The notes beneath the pieces were generated by a model that ran no database searches, was not told where the DNA came from, and was given only the letters and a program-made list of their open reading frames with translations. DNA of 64,000 bases, from assembly GCA_958295825.1 (NCBI GenBank), contig OY282375.1:3705489-3769488 (forward strand), in the 5' to 3' direction. The DNA comes from an uncultured Candidatus Entotheonella sp. Lineage in GTDB: Bacteria > Tectomicrobia > Entotheonellia > Entotheonellales > Entotheonellaceae. This document shows positions 33,498 to 47,000 of the stretch, piece by piece. The position numbers and the translations under genes are program-made. The stretch's first letter is position 1; every line of letters begins with the position of its first letter.

Positions 33498-34349
33498 GGG
33501 CCTGTTGACATTCATATAGTCCATCGTCTGTAATTGAGGGGAATTCAACCCTCAATCCAGATCAGCCAAGTGGAGGTGGACACGTGGCGCGAAGAATCCT
33601 CAGCGACTCGCAATGGGCGTGTGTGGCGCCCCTACTACCTGGAAAGAACGGCGACCCCGGACGTTCCGCAAGAGACAATCGGGAGTTCCTCGAAGCCGTC
33701 CTGTGGATGGCTCGCACCGGAGCTCCATGGCGCGATTTACCCGGCGAGTTCGGGCTGTGGAACTCGGTGTTCCAACGTTTTCGGAGGTGGGCGCGGAAAG
33801 GCGTCTTCGAGCGAGTCTTCAAGGAATTATCAGCCGCTGCCGACTTCGAGTACGTGCTGATCGACGGCTCCATCGTACGGCTCCATCAACACGGCGCCGG
33901 GGCTCAAGGGGGACCCGCAGCCAAGCCGTCGGTCGCTCGCGAGGCGGCCCAAGCACGAAGATCAGCGTGAGGGTCGACGCCCTGGGCAATTTGGTGAAAT
34001 TCGTCCTGCTGCCGGGCCAGCGCCACGACCTGACCGGCGTTCCTTCTTTGCTTGATGGCGTCGCGTTCGAGGCGTTGATTGCAGAGCGAGCCTACGACAG
34101 CAACGCCTTGCGTGCCGAGTTGAAAGAGCGGGGTGCGATGGCGGTGATTCCCCCCAAGTCGAATCGCGTTGATGAGATCGACTACGACGTGGAGATGTAC
34201 AAGTGGCGTCATCTGGTGGAGCATTTCTTTTGTAACCTCAAACACTTCCGTCGTCTTGCGATGCGTTTTGAGAAGACGGACGTCAGTTACGCCGCGATGA
34301 TTCATGCGGTGAGTTCCCGCTTGGCGCTTGCCTAAATGTCAACAGGCCC
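33498..34349 (+). mobile_element. second IS5-family insertion sequence, 852 bp
   Basis: Inverted ends gggcctgttgacatt (33498) and aatgtcaacaggccc (ending 34349) are perfect over 15 bases, flanked by TA on both sides (33496-33497 and 34350-34351). Only 45 bases separate it from the first IS element. Its terminal sequence is unlike that of its neighbour, so it is a different IS. Confidence 0.88.
33584..34335 (+). CDS. IS5-family transposase made by -1 frameshift (orfA/orfB)
   Basis: The first frame (GTG 33584 with TGGAGGTGG upstream, to 33970) encodes MARRILSDSQWACVAPLLPG, the MARTGAPWRDLPGEFG stretch and the first Asp in VLIDGSIVRLHQHG. A -1 slip near caaggggga (about 33903-33911) joins the second frame, GRSRGGPSTKISVRVD, with the second Asp region (AERAYDSNAL) and the C-terminal VEHFFCNLKHFRRLAMRFEK. 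No other damage is visible, so this copy could be active. Confidence 0.85.
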
Positions 34350-34390
34350 TACATACTTTTGGTAACTGTTTACCGACTTTTGATAACCGT

Positions 34391-34600
34391 TCACTGAGGC
34401 ATACCGTTGTGCTTCGGCGTCAGGGCCGCCTCGGTAAGGGCAACGTACCCTGCCAGTAAGATGTTGACCGCAGCGTTGACGTTGCTCAAGCGAGACGCCA
34501 TACGTCGGGCAATCGTATCGTTCTGGCTTCCCCGGACGCCACAGCGCGAAGTCCGTCGACGCGTAGCCGGGGCAGCTTCCAACGGACCGACGGCCGCCCA
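34391..34600 (-). pseudogene. remnant of TnpB (IS200/IS605 OrfB) C-terminus
   Basis: The minus-strand frame ending at 34391 reads NVNAAVNILLAGYVAL, the characteristic NxxxAxNIL end of TnpB. Upstream, in another frame, SCPGYAS and YDCPTYG look like the zinc-finger CxxC pairs with the second Cys of each lost. The upstream RuvC domain is not found. This is a frameshifted fragment; the assignment is moderate because only ~60 residues remain. Confidence 0.55.
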
Positions 34601-35001
34601 TGTTGCCTTGTACGTTGGTAAATGTTATATGGCGGGTAAAGCCGGCGTGAATGGCCCTGTCGCGTCATGGTGACAGAGAATGAACGGCGCGATGTCGCGT
34701 CCCGACAGGGGCCATGACGCTTTCAAAGAGGGTATCCGGCACACCCCCGCTGCCCCCCTTTACCGTGAATCCACCACCGCCAGACGTTGCAAGTGAACTA
34801 GGAGACGCATGTTGCAGGCAAGGCTCTTGACACCTGTTCGCCCCCCCGTACGAGCTATAGCTGGTCCTCACAACGTCCCGACTCCCGACCATGTCGTTGT
34901 GCTGCGCCTCGAATCGGGTGTCTCACCGCGTTTGATCATCTTGTTTTCGTCATGACGATTGCGGAGGTGCTCCTACGCCGACGACTGAGGACTTCCCAAC
35001 G
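34601..35001. other. intergenic region upstream of the giant gene
   Basis: About 400 bases without a convincing gene. It contains inverted repeats: gcgtcatgg (34662-34670) with ccatgacgc (34712-34720), overlapping ccctgtcg/cgacaggg (34655-34662/34703-34710), so alternative hairpins are possible. The promoter of the giant gene should lie here, but I cannot point to clear boxes. The proximal ribosome site is gaggac before the ATG at 35002. Confidence 0.45.
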
Positions 35002-38000
35002 ATGGTGAATCAAGCAAACGCGCCCGCCCGTCGCCATTTTGCCGAATATCTCACCAGTTTGATGGTGGCGGAGCGCAAAAACATAAGTGTCATCAATCGA
35101 CAATGGCAGGTGCTCGGTGTCCTTGTCGCGACGCTAGTGCTGCTGTCTGCGCTGCCGGCGGCGGTGAGCGGCGCCAGCGACGAGGCGGCGCCGACGGTGA
35201 GTCTGGCGGTGGCGGCCGCGTCGATCTCCGAGAACGGCGGCACGACGACGGTGACGGCAACGCTGAGCCAGGCGTCGAGCGCGGCGACGACGGTGACGGT
35301 GACCGCGGTGGACGGGTCGTACACGGTGGGGTCGGACGCGACGATCACGATCGCCGCGGGTGAGACGGCGAACGCGTCGGACAGCGTGACGATCACGGCG
35401 GTGGACGACGACGTGGACAACGTGACGGCCCGCACCGCCACGGTGACGGGGACGGCGGAGAACAGCCAGGGCGTGGGGACGGTGACGGGAGCGCCGCTGA
35501 CGCTCACCGACGACGAGATAACGCCCGCCGTGACGCTGGCGCTGAGTCCGGCGACGATCGACGAGCACGACGGGACGAACCCGGGGTCGAGCACGGTGAC
35601 GGCGACGCTGAGCGGCAAGTCGAGCGCGGCGGTGACGCTGACGGTGTCGGCGACGGGCGCGACCGCGGCGGCCGGCGACTTCAGTCTGTCGAGCGCCAAG
35701 ACGCTGACCATCGCGGCCGGGGCGACGAGCAGCACCGGTACAGTGACCGTCTCGGCGGTGGACGACACGACGAACGAGACGGACGAGACAGTGACGGTGT
35801 CGGCGACGGTGTCGGGCGCCAGCGGGGTGGCGGCGCCGGCGAGCGTGACGCTGACGATCGAGGACGATGATGCGGCGCCGACGGTGAGTCTGGCGGTGTC
35901 GGCCGCGTCGATCTCCGAGAACGGCGGCACGACGACGGTGACGGCAACGCTGAGCCAGGCGTCGAGCGCGGCGACGACGGTGACGGTGACCGCGGTGGCC
36001 GGGTCGTACACGGTGGGGTCGGACGCGACGATCACGATCGCCGCGGGTGAGACGGCGAACGCGTCGGACAGCGTGACGATCACGGCGGTGGATGACGACG
36101 TGGACAACGTGACGGCCCGCACCGCCACGGTGACGGGGACGGCGGAGAACAGCCAGGGCGTGGGGACGGTGACGGGAGCGCCGCTGACGTTGACCGACGA
36201 CGAAGCGACGCCGACGGCGACGCTGGCGCTGAGTCCGGCGACGATCGCCGAGCACGACGGGACGAACCCGGGGTCGAGCACGGTGACGGCGACGCTGAGC
36301 GGCAAGTCGAGCGCGGCGGTGACGCTGACGGTGTCGGCGACGGGCGCGACCGCGGCGGCCGGCGACTTCAGTCTGTCGAGCGCCAAGACGCTGACCATCG
36401 CGGCCGGGGCGACGAGCAGCACCGGCACGGTGACCGTCGCGGCGGTGGACGACGCGACGAACGAGGCGGCCGAGACGGTGATGGTGTCGGCGACGGTGTC
36501 GGGCGCCAGCGGGGTGGCGGCGCCGGCGAGCGTGACGCTGACGATCGAGGACGATGATGCGGCGGCGGGCGACGACAGCGACGAGGCGGCGCCGACGGTG
36601 AGTCTGGCGGTGGCGGCCGCGTCGATCTCCGAGAACGGCGGCACGACGACGGTGACGGCAACGCTGAGCCAGGCGTCGAGCGCGGCGACGACGGTGACGG
36701 TGACCGCGGTGGCCGGGTCGTACACGGTGGGGTCGGACGCGACGATCACGATCGCCGCGGGTGAAACGGCGAACGCGTCGGACAGCGTGACGATCACGGC
36801 GGTGGACGACGACGTGGACAACGTGACGGCCCGCACCGCCACGGTGACGGGGACGGCGGAGAACAGCCAGGGCGTGGGGACGGTGACGGGAGCGCCGCTG
36901 ACGTTGACCGACGACGAGATAACGCCCACCGTGACGCTGGCGCTGAGTCCGGCGACGATCGACGAGCACGACGGGACGAACCCGGGGTCGAGCACGGTGA
37001 CGGCGACGCTGAGCGGCAAGTCGAGCGCGGCGGTGACGCTGACGGTGTCGGCGACGGGCGCGACCGCGGCGGCCGGCGACTTCAGTCTGTCGAGCGCCAA
37101 GACGCTGACCATCGCGGCCGGCGCGACCAGTAGCACCGGCACGGTGACCGTCTCGGCGGTGGACGACGCGACGAACGAGACGGCCGAGACGGTGACGGTG
37201 TCGGCGGCGGTGTCGGGCGCCAGCGGGGTGGCGGCGCCGGCGAGCGTGACGCTGACGATCGAGGACGATGATGCGGCGCCGACGGTGAGTCTGGCGCTGG
37301 CGGCCGCGTCGATCTCCGAGAACGGCGGCACGACGACGGTGACGGCAACGCTGAGCCAGGCGTCGAGCGCGGCGACGACGGTGACGGTGGCCGCGGTGGA
37401 CGGGTCGTACACGGTGGGGTCGGACGCGACGATCACGATCGCCGCGGGTGAGACGGCGAACGCGGCGGACAGCGTGACGATCACGGCGGTGGACGACGAC
37501 GTGGACAACGTGACGGCCCGCACCGCCACGGTGACGGGGACGGCACAGAATAGCCAGGGCGTGGGGACGGTGACGGGAGCGGCGCTGACGTTGACCGACG
37601 ACGAAGCGACGCCGACGGCGACGCTGGCGCTGAGTCTGGCGACGATCGACGAGCACGACGGGACGAACCCGGGGTCGAGCACGGTGACGGCGACGCTGAG
37701 CGGCAAGTCGAGCGAGACCGTGACGCTGACGGTGTCGGCGACGGGCGCGACCGCGGCGGCCGGCGACTTCAGTCTGTCGAGCGCCAAGACGCTGACCATC
37801 GCGGCCGGCGCGACCAGTAGCACCGGCACGGTGACCGTCTCGGCGGTGGACGACGCGACGAACGAGACGGCCGAGACGGTGACGGTGTCGGCGGCGGTGT
37901 CGGGCGCCAGCGGGGTGGCGGCGCCGGCGAGCGTGACGCTGACGATCGAGGACGATGATGCGGCGGCGGGCGACGACAGCGACGAGGCGGCGCCGACGGT

Positions 38001-41000
38001 GAGTCTGGCGCTGGCGGCCGCGTCGATCTCCGAGAACGGCGGCACGACGACGGTGACGGCGACGCTGAGCCAGGCGTCGAGCGCGGCGACGACGGTGACG
38101 GTGACCGCGGTGGACGGGTCGTACACGGTGGGGTCGGACGCGACGATCACGATCGCCGCGGGTGAAACGGCGAACGCGTCGGACAGCGTGACGATCACGG
38201 CGGTGGACGACGACGTGGACAACGTGACGGCCCGCACCGCCACGGTGACGGGGACGGCGCAGAACAGCCAGGGCGTGGGGACGGTGACGGGAGCGCCGCT
38301 GACGCTCACCGACGACGAGATAACGCCCGCCGTGACGCTGGCGCTGAGTCCGGCGACGATCGACGAGCACGACGGGACGAACCCGGGGTCGAGCACGGTG
38401 ACGGCGACACTGAGCGGCAAGTCGAGCGAGACCGTGACGCTGACGGTGTCGGCGACGGGCGCGACCGCGGCGGCCGGCGACTTCAGTCTGTCGAGCGCCA
38501 AGACGCTGACCATCGCAGCCGGGGCGACGAGCAGCACCGGCACGGTGACGGTGACGGCGGTAGACGACACGACCGACGAGGCGGCCGAGACGGTGACGGT
38601 GTCGGCGACGGTGTCGGGCGCCAGCGGGGTGGCGGCGCCGGCGAGCGTGACGCTGACGATCGAGGACGATGATGCGGCGGCGGTGAGCGGCGACAGCGAT
38701 GATGCGGCGCCGACGGTGAGTCTGGCGGTGGCGGCCGCGTCGATCTCCGAGAACGGCGGCACGACGACGGTGACGGCAACGCTGAGCCAGGCGTCGAGCG
38801 CGGCGACGACGGTGACGGTGACCGCGGTGGCCGGGTCGTACACGGTGGGGTCGGACGCGACGATCACGATCGCCGCGGGTGAGACGGCGAACGCGTCGGA
38901 CACGGTGACGATCACGGCGGTGAACGACGACATCGATAACGTGGGTAACCGTGCGGTGACGGTGACGGGGACGGCGGAGAACAGCCAGGGCGTGGGGACG
39001 GTGACGGGAGCGACGCTGACGTTGACCGACGACGAGATAACGCCCACCGTGACGCTGGCGCTGAGTCCGGCGACGATCGACGAGCACGACGGGACGAACC
39101 CGGGGTCGAGCACGGTGACGGCGACGCTGAGCGGCAAGTCGAGCGCGACGGTGACGCTGACGGTGGCGGCGACGGGCGCGACCGCGGCGGCCGGCGACTT
39201 CACGCTGTCGAGCGCCAAGACGCTGACCATCGCGGCCGGCGCGACCAGTAGCACCGGCACGGTGACGGTGACGGCGGTAGACGACACGACCGACGAGGCG
39301 GACGAGACGGTGACGGTGTCGGCGGCGGTGTCGGGTGCCAGCGGGGTGGCGGCGCCGGCGAGCGTGACGCTGACGATCGAGGACGATGATGCGGAGCCGA
39401 CGGTGAGTCTGGCGCTGGCGGCCGCGTCGATCTCCGAGAACGGCGGCACGACGACGGTGACGGCGACGCTGAGCCAGGCGTCGAGCGCGGCGACGACGGT
39501 GACGGTGACCGCGGTGGACGGGTCGTACACGGTGGGGTCGGACGCGACGATCACGATCGCCGCGGGTGAAACGGCGAACGCGACCGACAGCGTGACGATC
39601 ACGGCGGTGGACGACGACATCGACAACGTGACGGCCCGCACCGCCACGGTGACGGGGACGGCAACGAACAGCCAAGGCGTGGGGACGGTGACGGGAGCGC
39701 TGCTGACGCTCACCGACGACGAGATAACGCCCACCGTGACGCTGGCGCTGAGTCCGACGACGATCGCCGAGAGCGGGACAGGCAACGCGACGACGGTGAC
39801 GGCGACGCTGAGCGGCAAGTCGAGCGAGATGGTGACGCTGACGGTGGCGACAACGGGCGTGACCGCGGCGGCCGGCGACTTCAGTCTGTCGAGCGCCAAG
39901 ACGCTGACCATCGCGGCCAAGGCGACGAGCAGCACCGGCACGGTGACGGTGACGGCGGTGGACGACACGACCGACGAGGCGGCCGAGACGGTGACGGTGG
40001 CGGCGACGGTGGCGGGCGCCAGCGGGGTCGCGAAGCCGACGAGCGTGACGCTCACCATCGCCGACAACGACCCGGAGCCGTCGCTGTCCATCAATTCGCC
40101 GAGCGTGACCGAGGGGGACAGCGGCTCGAAGAACCTGACCTTCACGGTGACGCTGAGCGCGGCCAGCGGCAAGCAGGTGACGGTGGATTACAGCGATACG
40201 GGCGTCGGCACGGCAGCCCCGGGGACCGACTACACCGCCATCACCGACGGCACGCTGACCTTCGCGCCGGGCACCACCAGCCAGACCTTCAACGTGTCGG
40301 TGACGGGCGACACCGACGGCGAACCCAACGAGACCGTCGAGGTGACCCTGAGCAACGCCACCAACGCCACGATCGGGACGGCCACCGGTACCGGCACGAT
40401 CACCGACGACGACGCGCCGCACACGCTGTCGGTCGACTCGCCGAGCGTGGAGGAGCGCAACAGCGGCTCCCGGATGCTGACGTTCACGCTCAAGCTGAGC
40501 CGGGCGCACGCGCAGACGATGCGTGCGTATATTCGCGATGCCGGGACAGGGACGGCGACGCCGGGGACGGACTATACGTCTTTCGCCCCGCAGTGGGTCA
40601 GTATAGCTTCTGGCGAGACCGCGAAGACGTTCTCGGTCTCGGTGACCGGCGACACGGTGAAGGAGCCGGACGAGACCGTGGTGCTCGAGATTGTCACGGT
40701 GTGGCCGTACATCGCGACCTTGTCGAACTCAACGCGGTTCGGGACCGGCACGATCACCGACGACGACACGACGCCGGGGCTTTCGATCTCGTCGCCGCGC
40801 GTGGCCGAGGGAAACAGCGGGTCGGCGACGCTGACCTACGCCGTGACCCTGAGCGCGGCGGCCACCGAGCAGGTGACGGTGTCCTACGCCGATGCGGGCA
40901 CCGGCACGGCGACGTCGGGGACCGACTACACGGCGATTACCGGCGGGACACTGACCTTCGCGGCGGGCACCACCAGCCAGACCTTCAACGTCTCCGTGAC

Positions 41001-44000
41001 CGGCGACACGATCGTGGAGCCGCACGAGACCATCGCTGTGCGTCTGAGCAACGCCTCGGGCGCGACGATCCTGACCGCGACCGGCACCGGCACTATTGCC
41101 AACGACGACGGCACCTCGTCGATTTCGATCTCCTCGCCGACCGTGGTCGAGGGGACCGGCGGGCCGTCGTCGAGGCTGCGATTCATCGTGACTCTGAACA
41201 GGGCGCGCTCGCAGTCGGCGCGGGTGACCTGGTGGGACGCGGCAACCGGCACGGCGACGCGGGATGTCGACTACGGCAATATTAACGCGCAGCCGGCCTT
41301 CGCGTGGCTGGATTTCGCGCCCGGCGAGGTCAGCAAGACGTTCGAAGTGCCCGTGGGAACCGATTCGCGCGACGAGCCGAACGAGACGGTCGTCGTGGCT
41401 GCCAGCGAATCCAGGACCGGACAGCCGCGCGTGACCGGCACGGGGACGATCACGGACGACGACCCGACACCGACGCTGTCCATCGACTCGCCGAGCGTCA
41501 ACGAAGGCGACAGCAGCACCCGGATGCTCAACTGGACGGTGAGCCTGAGCGCGGCGAGCGGGCGCGAGGTCACCGTGGCCTATGCCTCGGGCACGGGCGG
41601 AACCGCAACCGCGGGGACGGACCACACGGCGCTCGTCGGGGGGACGCTGACCTTCGCGCCGGGCGACACCACGAAGACCTTCGGCGTGTCGGTGACCGGC
41701 GACACCGACGCAGAGCCGAACGAGACGGTGGTCGCGACGCTGAGCAGCGCGACGAACGCGACGCTCTCGACGGCCACCGGCACGGGGACGATCGTCAACG
41801 ACGACGGCGTCACCGTGTCCATCAACTCGCCGAGCGTGACCGAGGGCGACAGCGGTTCGAAGAACCTGACGTTCACGGCGACCCTGAGCACGGCCAGCAC
41901 CGGGCAGGTGACAGTGGACTACGCCGACGCCGGGACCGGCACGGCGGCCTCGGGGACGGACTACACGGCGATCACCGGCGGCACGCTGACCTTCGCCGCG
42001 GGCACCACCAGCCAGACCTTCGACGTGTCGGTCACGGGCGACACGGTGGACGAGGGCAACGAGACCATCCTGGTGACGCTGAGCAATGCGTCCGGGGCGA
42101 CGATTTCGACGGCGACCGGGACCGGGACGGTCACGGACAACGACGGCGAGCCGACGCTGTCCATCGATTCGCCGAGCGTGACCGAGGGGGACAGCGGCTC
42201 GAAGAACCTGACCTTCACGGTGACGCTGAGTCCAGCGAGCGGGCAGCGGGTGACGGTGAACTACGCCGACACCGAGACGGGTACGGCGCTTGCCGGGGTC
42301 GACTACACCACGGTCACCAGCGGGAGCCTGACCTTCGAGGCGGGGACGACGACTCGGACCTTCGCGGTGTCGGTCGTCGGCGATACCCACCCCGAGGCGG
42401 ACGAGACGATCCTGGTGTCGCTGAGCAGCCCGACCAATGCGGCGGTATCGAGCACGGCGGGAACGGGAACCGGCACGATTACCGACGATGAAACGCTGCC
42501 GACGCTGTCGATCAACTCGCCGAGCATCAACGAAGGGAACAGCGGGTCGGCGACCCTGACCTACACGGTAACGCTGAGTCCAGCGAGCGGGCGGGCGGTG
42601 ACGGTGTCCTATGCCGATGCGGGAACGGGGACGGCGACCTCCGGGACCGACTACACGGCCATCACCGGCGGGAGTTTGACCTTCGCCGCGGGCACCACCA
42701 GCCAGACCTTCGACGTGTCGGTGACGGGCGACACCACGAACGAACCGGACGAGACCGTCGTGGTGACCTTGAGCAACGCCTCGGGCGCCACCATCGCAAC
42801 GGGAACGGGGACCGGCACGATCGCCAACGACGACGGACATATGCTTTCCATCGACTCGCCGAGCATAACCGAGGGGGACAGCGGCTCGAAGAACCTGACG
42901 TTCACCGTGACGTTGAGTCCGGCGAAATCGCAGCAGGTGACCGTGGCGTACGCGGACGCGGGAACCGGGACGGCGACTTCGGGGACGGACTACACCGCCA
43001 TCACCGCCGGCACGCTCACCTTCGCGGCGAACGAGACCAGCAAGACGATCACCGTCTCGGTGACCGGCGACGGCTCGGACGAGCCGGACGAGACCATCCT
43101 GGTGACCCTGAGCAACGCGCTCGGGGCGACAATCGGAACCGCGACGGGAACCGGCACGATCACCGACAACGACGGCGTGCCGACGCTGTCGATCGGCTCG
43201 CCGAGTGTGGCGGAGGGAAACAGCGGCTCGGCGACCCTGACCTTCAAGGTGACGCTGAGTCCGGCGAGCGGCAAACAGGTCACGGTGAACTATGCGGACG
43301 CGGGAACCGGGACGGCGACCTCGGGGACGGACTACACGGCGATCTCGGGCGGCACGCTGACCTTCACCGCGGGGACGACGAGCCAGACCTTCGACGTGTC
43401 GGTGACCGGCGACACCGGCGACGAGGCGAACGAGACGATCCTGGTGTCGCTGAGCAGCCCGACGAATGCGGCCGTATCGAGCACGGGTGGAACGGGCACC
43501 GGCACGATCATCGACGACGACGGCACTCCCTCCTTCTCGATCAGTTCGCCGAGCGTGACCGAGGGGAACAGCGGCTCGGCGACGCTGACCTACGCGGTGA
43601 CGCTATTCCCGGCAAGCGCGGAACAGCTGTCGGTGCGTTTCTCGGACGCCGGGACCGGCACCGCGACGGCGGGAACGGACTACACGGCGTTCCGGCTGCA
43701 GTGGCTCCGTTTCGCTGCCGGCGAGACGCGCAAGACGGTGTCCGTTGCGGTGACCGGCGACACGGTGAAGGAACCGAACGAGACCGTGGTAGCGGAACTG
43801 TTCCTCGCGCCCGAGGTGACCGGCGCGACCCTCGGGACGCGGTACGGGACCGGCACGATCACCGACGACGACACGACGCCGGGGCTTTCGATCTCGTCGC
43901 CGCAGGTGACCGAGGGAAACAGTGGGTCGGCGACGTTGACCTACACGGTGACGCTGACGGCGGCGGCCAGCCGGCAGGTGACGGTGTCCTACGCCGATGC

Positions 44001-47000
44001 GGGGACGGGGACGGCGACCTCCGGCACCGACTACACCGCGATCACCGCCGGCACCCTGACCTTCGCGGCAGGGACGACGAGCCAGACCTTCGACGTGTCG
44101 GTGACCGGCGACACGGACGTCGAACCGCACGAGACGGTGGTGGCGCGGCTGAGCAACGCCTCGGGCGCGACGATCCTGACCGCGACGGGGACCGGCACCA
44201 TCGCCAACGACGACGGCACCTCGTCACTGTCGATTTCGTCGCCGACCGTGACCGAGCCGACCGTCTCCGGAACGACCACCACGCTACGGTTCACGGTGAC
44301 CCTGGGCGCAGCGCGCTCGCAGTCGGCGCAGGTGTACTGGTGGGACACGGGGACCGGCACGGCGACCGCGGGCTCCGACTATGTAAGGACGGGCGTCACC
44401 GCTCCGGGCCAGCGGTCGCTGACCTTCGGCGCGGGGGAAGTCAACAAGACCGTCGACATCTCCGTGCGGGGAGACCTTATCGACGAACCGGACGAAACCA
44501 TCGTGCTCGCGGTGAGCGAAGCCGCGAACGGGCAGCCGCGGGTGACGGGGACGGGAACGATTAAAGACAGCGACGATCCGCCCACGGTTTCCATCGACTC
44601 GCCGCGCGTGACCGAGGGGGACAGCGGCTCGGTGACGCTGACCTACACCGTGCGCCTGAGCGGGGCCAGTTCAAGACAGGTAACCGTGGACTACGCGGAC
44701 GCGGGGACCGGGACGGCGACCTCGGGAACGGACTACACGGCCATCACCGGCGGCACCTTCACCTTCGCGGCAGGGACACTGAACGCGTCGGCCACGTTCG
44801 ATGTATCGGTGACGGGGGACACCACGGACGAGCCGCACGAGACCATTCTGGTGGCGCTGAGCAATCCGACGAACGCGACCGTGTCGACTACGGCGGGGAC
44901 GGGGACCGGCACGATCACCGACGACGATCCGCCGTCCATATCGATCGACTCGCCGTCGGTCGCCGAGGGCGGCGCCGGTTCGGCGGTCACGCTGAAATTC
45001 ACGGTGAGTCTGAGCTCGGCGAGCGAGGAGCAGGTGACGGTGAGCCTCGCGGATGTGAGGTCGGGCACCGCGACGAGGGGAACGGACTACAACGAGTGGG
45101 GTCCTATTGGTGTGACCTTCCCGCCCGGAGTCACCACTTGGACACTCAGTGTCACGGTGAACGGAGACAATGTCGACGAGGCGGACGAGACGATCCTGGC
45201 CCGGCTGAGCAGCCCGGGGAACGCCACCATCGCGGTGGCCGACGGCACTGGCACCATTACCGACGACGACCCCTCGCCGACGGTGTCGATCAACACGCCG
45301 AACGTGACCGAGGGCGACAGCGGTTCCACCACGATGACCTACACCGTGACGCTGGATCCGGCGAGCGGGCAGCAGGTGACCGTGGACTACGAGGACGCCG
45401 GCACCGGCACGGCGACCTCGGGGACCGACTACGGGGCCATCAGCAAAGGGACGTTGACCTTCGCGGTGGGGGAGACGAGCAAGACGTTCAATGTTTCCGT
45501 GACCGGAGACACCCTGGACGAGGTCCATGAAACCGTCCTGGTGACGCTGAGCAATCCGACGAACGCGACCGTATCGAGTACGGCGGGGACCGGGACGGGC
45601 ACGATCACTGATGACGACGGCGTGCCGACGCTGTCGATCAGCTCGCCGAGCGTCACTGAGGGCGACAGCGGCTCGGTGAACCTGACCTACACGGTGACGC
45701 TGGATGCGGCGAGCGGGAAACAGGTAACGGTGGCCTACGCCGACGCCGGGACCGGCACGGCCACTTCGGGGACGGACTACACGGCGATCACCGGCGGGAC
45801 GCTGACGTTCGCGGCGGGGACGACGAGCCAGACCTTCAACGTGTCGGTGACGGGCGATGTCCTGGACGAGTCGAATGAGACGATCCTGGTGTCGCTGAGC
45901 GCCCCGACGAACGCGGTGGTCTCGACCACGGCGGGTACCGGCACGGGGACGATCACGGACGACGACGGGGCACCGACCTCGATCACCTTGACGGTGGATG
46001 ATAACAGTGTGGGCGAAGGCGACGGGGCCACCACGATCACGGTGACGGCCACGGTGGACGGCACGACGCGGTTCGCCGCGGCCAAGACGGTGCAGGTGAG
46101 CGTGGCGGGCAGCGGCACGGCGACGGCGGTGGACTTCGCGGCGGTGTCGGCGTTCGACATCGAGATCGCCGCGGGGGAGGCGAGCGAGAGCGAAACCTTC
46201 ACGCTGACGCCGACGGACGACTCAGTGGACGAGACCAACGAGACGGTGACGGTGAGCGGCACGTCGTCCGGTCTGACGGTGAACTCGGCCACGATCAGTC
46301 TCACGGACGACGACGCGGCGCCGACCTCGATCACGCTGACGGTGAACGACGACGCGGTGAGCGAGGACGACGGGGCCACCACGATCACGGTGACGGCCAC
46401 GGTGGACGGCGCGACGCGGTTCGCCGCGGCCACGACGGTGAGCGTGAGCGTGGCGGGGAGCGGCACGGCGACGGCGGTGGACTTCGCGGCGGTGTCGGAC
46501 TTCAGCATCTCTATCGCCGCGGAGGCGGAGAGCGGGAGCGAAACCTTCACGCTGACGCCGACGGACGACACGGCGGACGAGACCGACGAGACCATCACGG
46601 TGAGCGGCACGTCGGGCAGTCTGACGGTCAACTCGGACACGATCACGTTGACGGACGACGACGATGCGCCGACGCTGTCGATCAGCTCGCCGAGCGTCAC
46701 TGAGGGCGACAGCGGCTCGGTGAACCTGACCTACACGGTGACGCTGGATGCGGCGAGCGGGAAACAGGTAACGGTGGCCTACGCCGACGCCGGGACCGGC
46801 ACGGCCACTTCGGGGACGGACTACACGGCGATCTCGGGCGGGACGCTGACGTTCGCGGCGGGGACGACGAGCCAGACCTTCGACGTGTCGGTGACGGGCG
46901 ATGTCCTGGACGAGTCGAACGAGACGATCCTGGTGTCGTTGAGCGCCCCGACGAACGCGGTGGTATCAACCACGGCGGGTACCGGCACGGGGACGATCAC

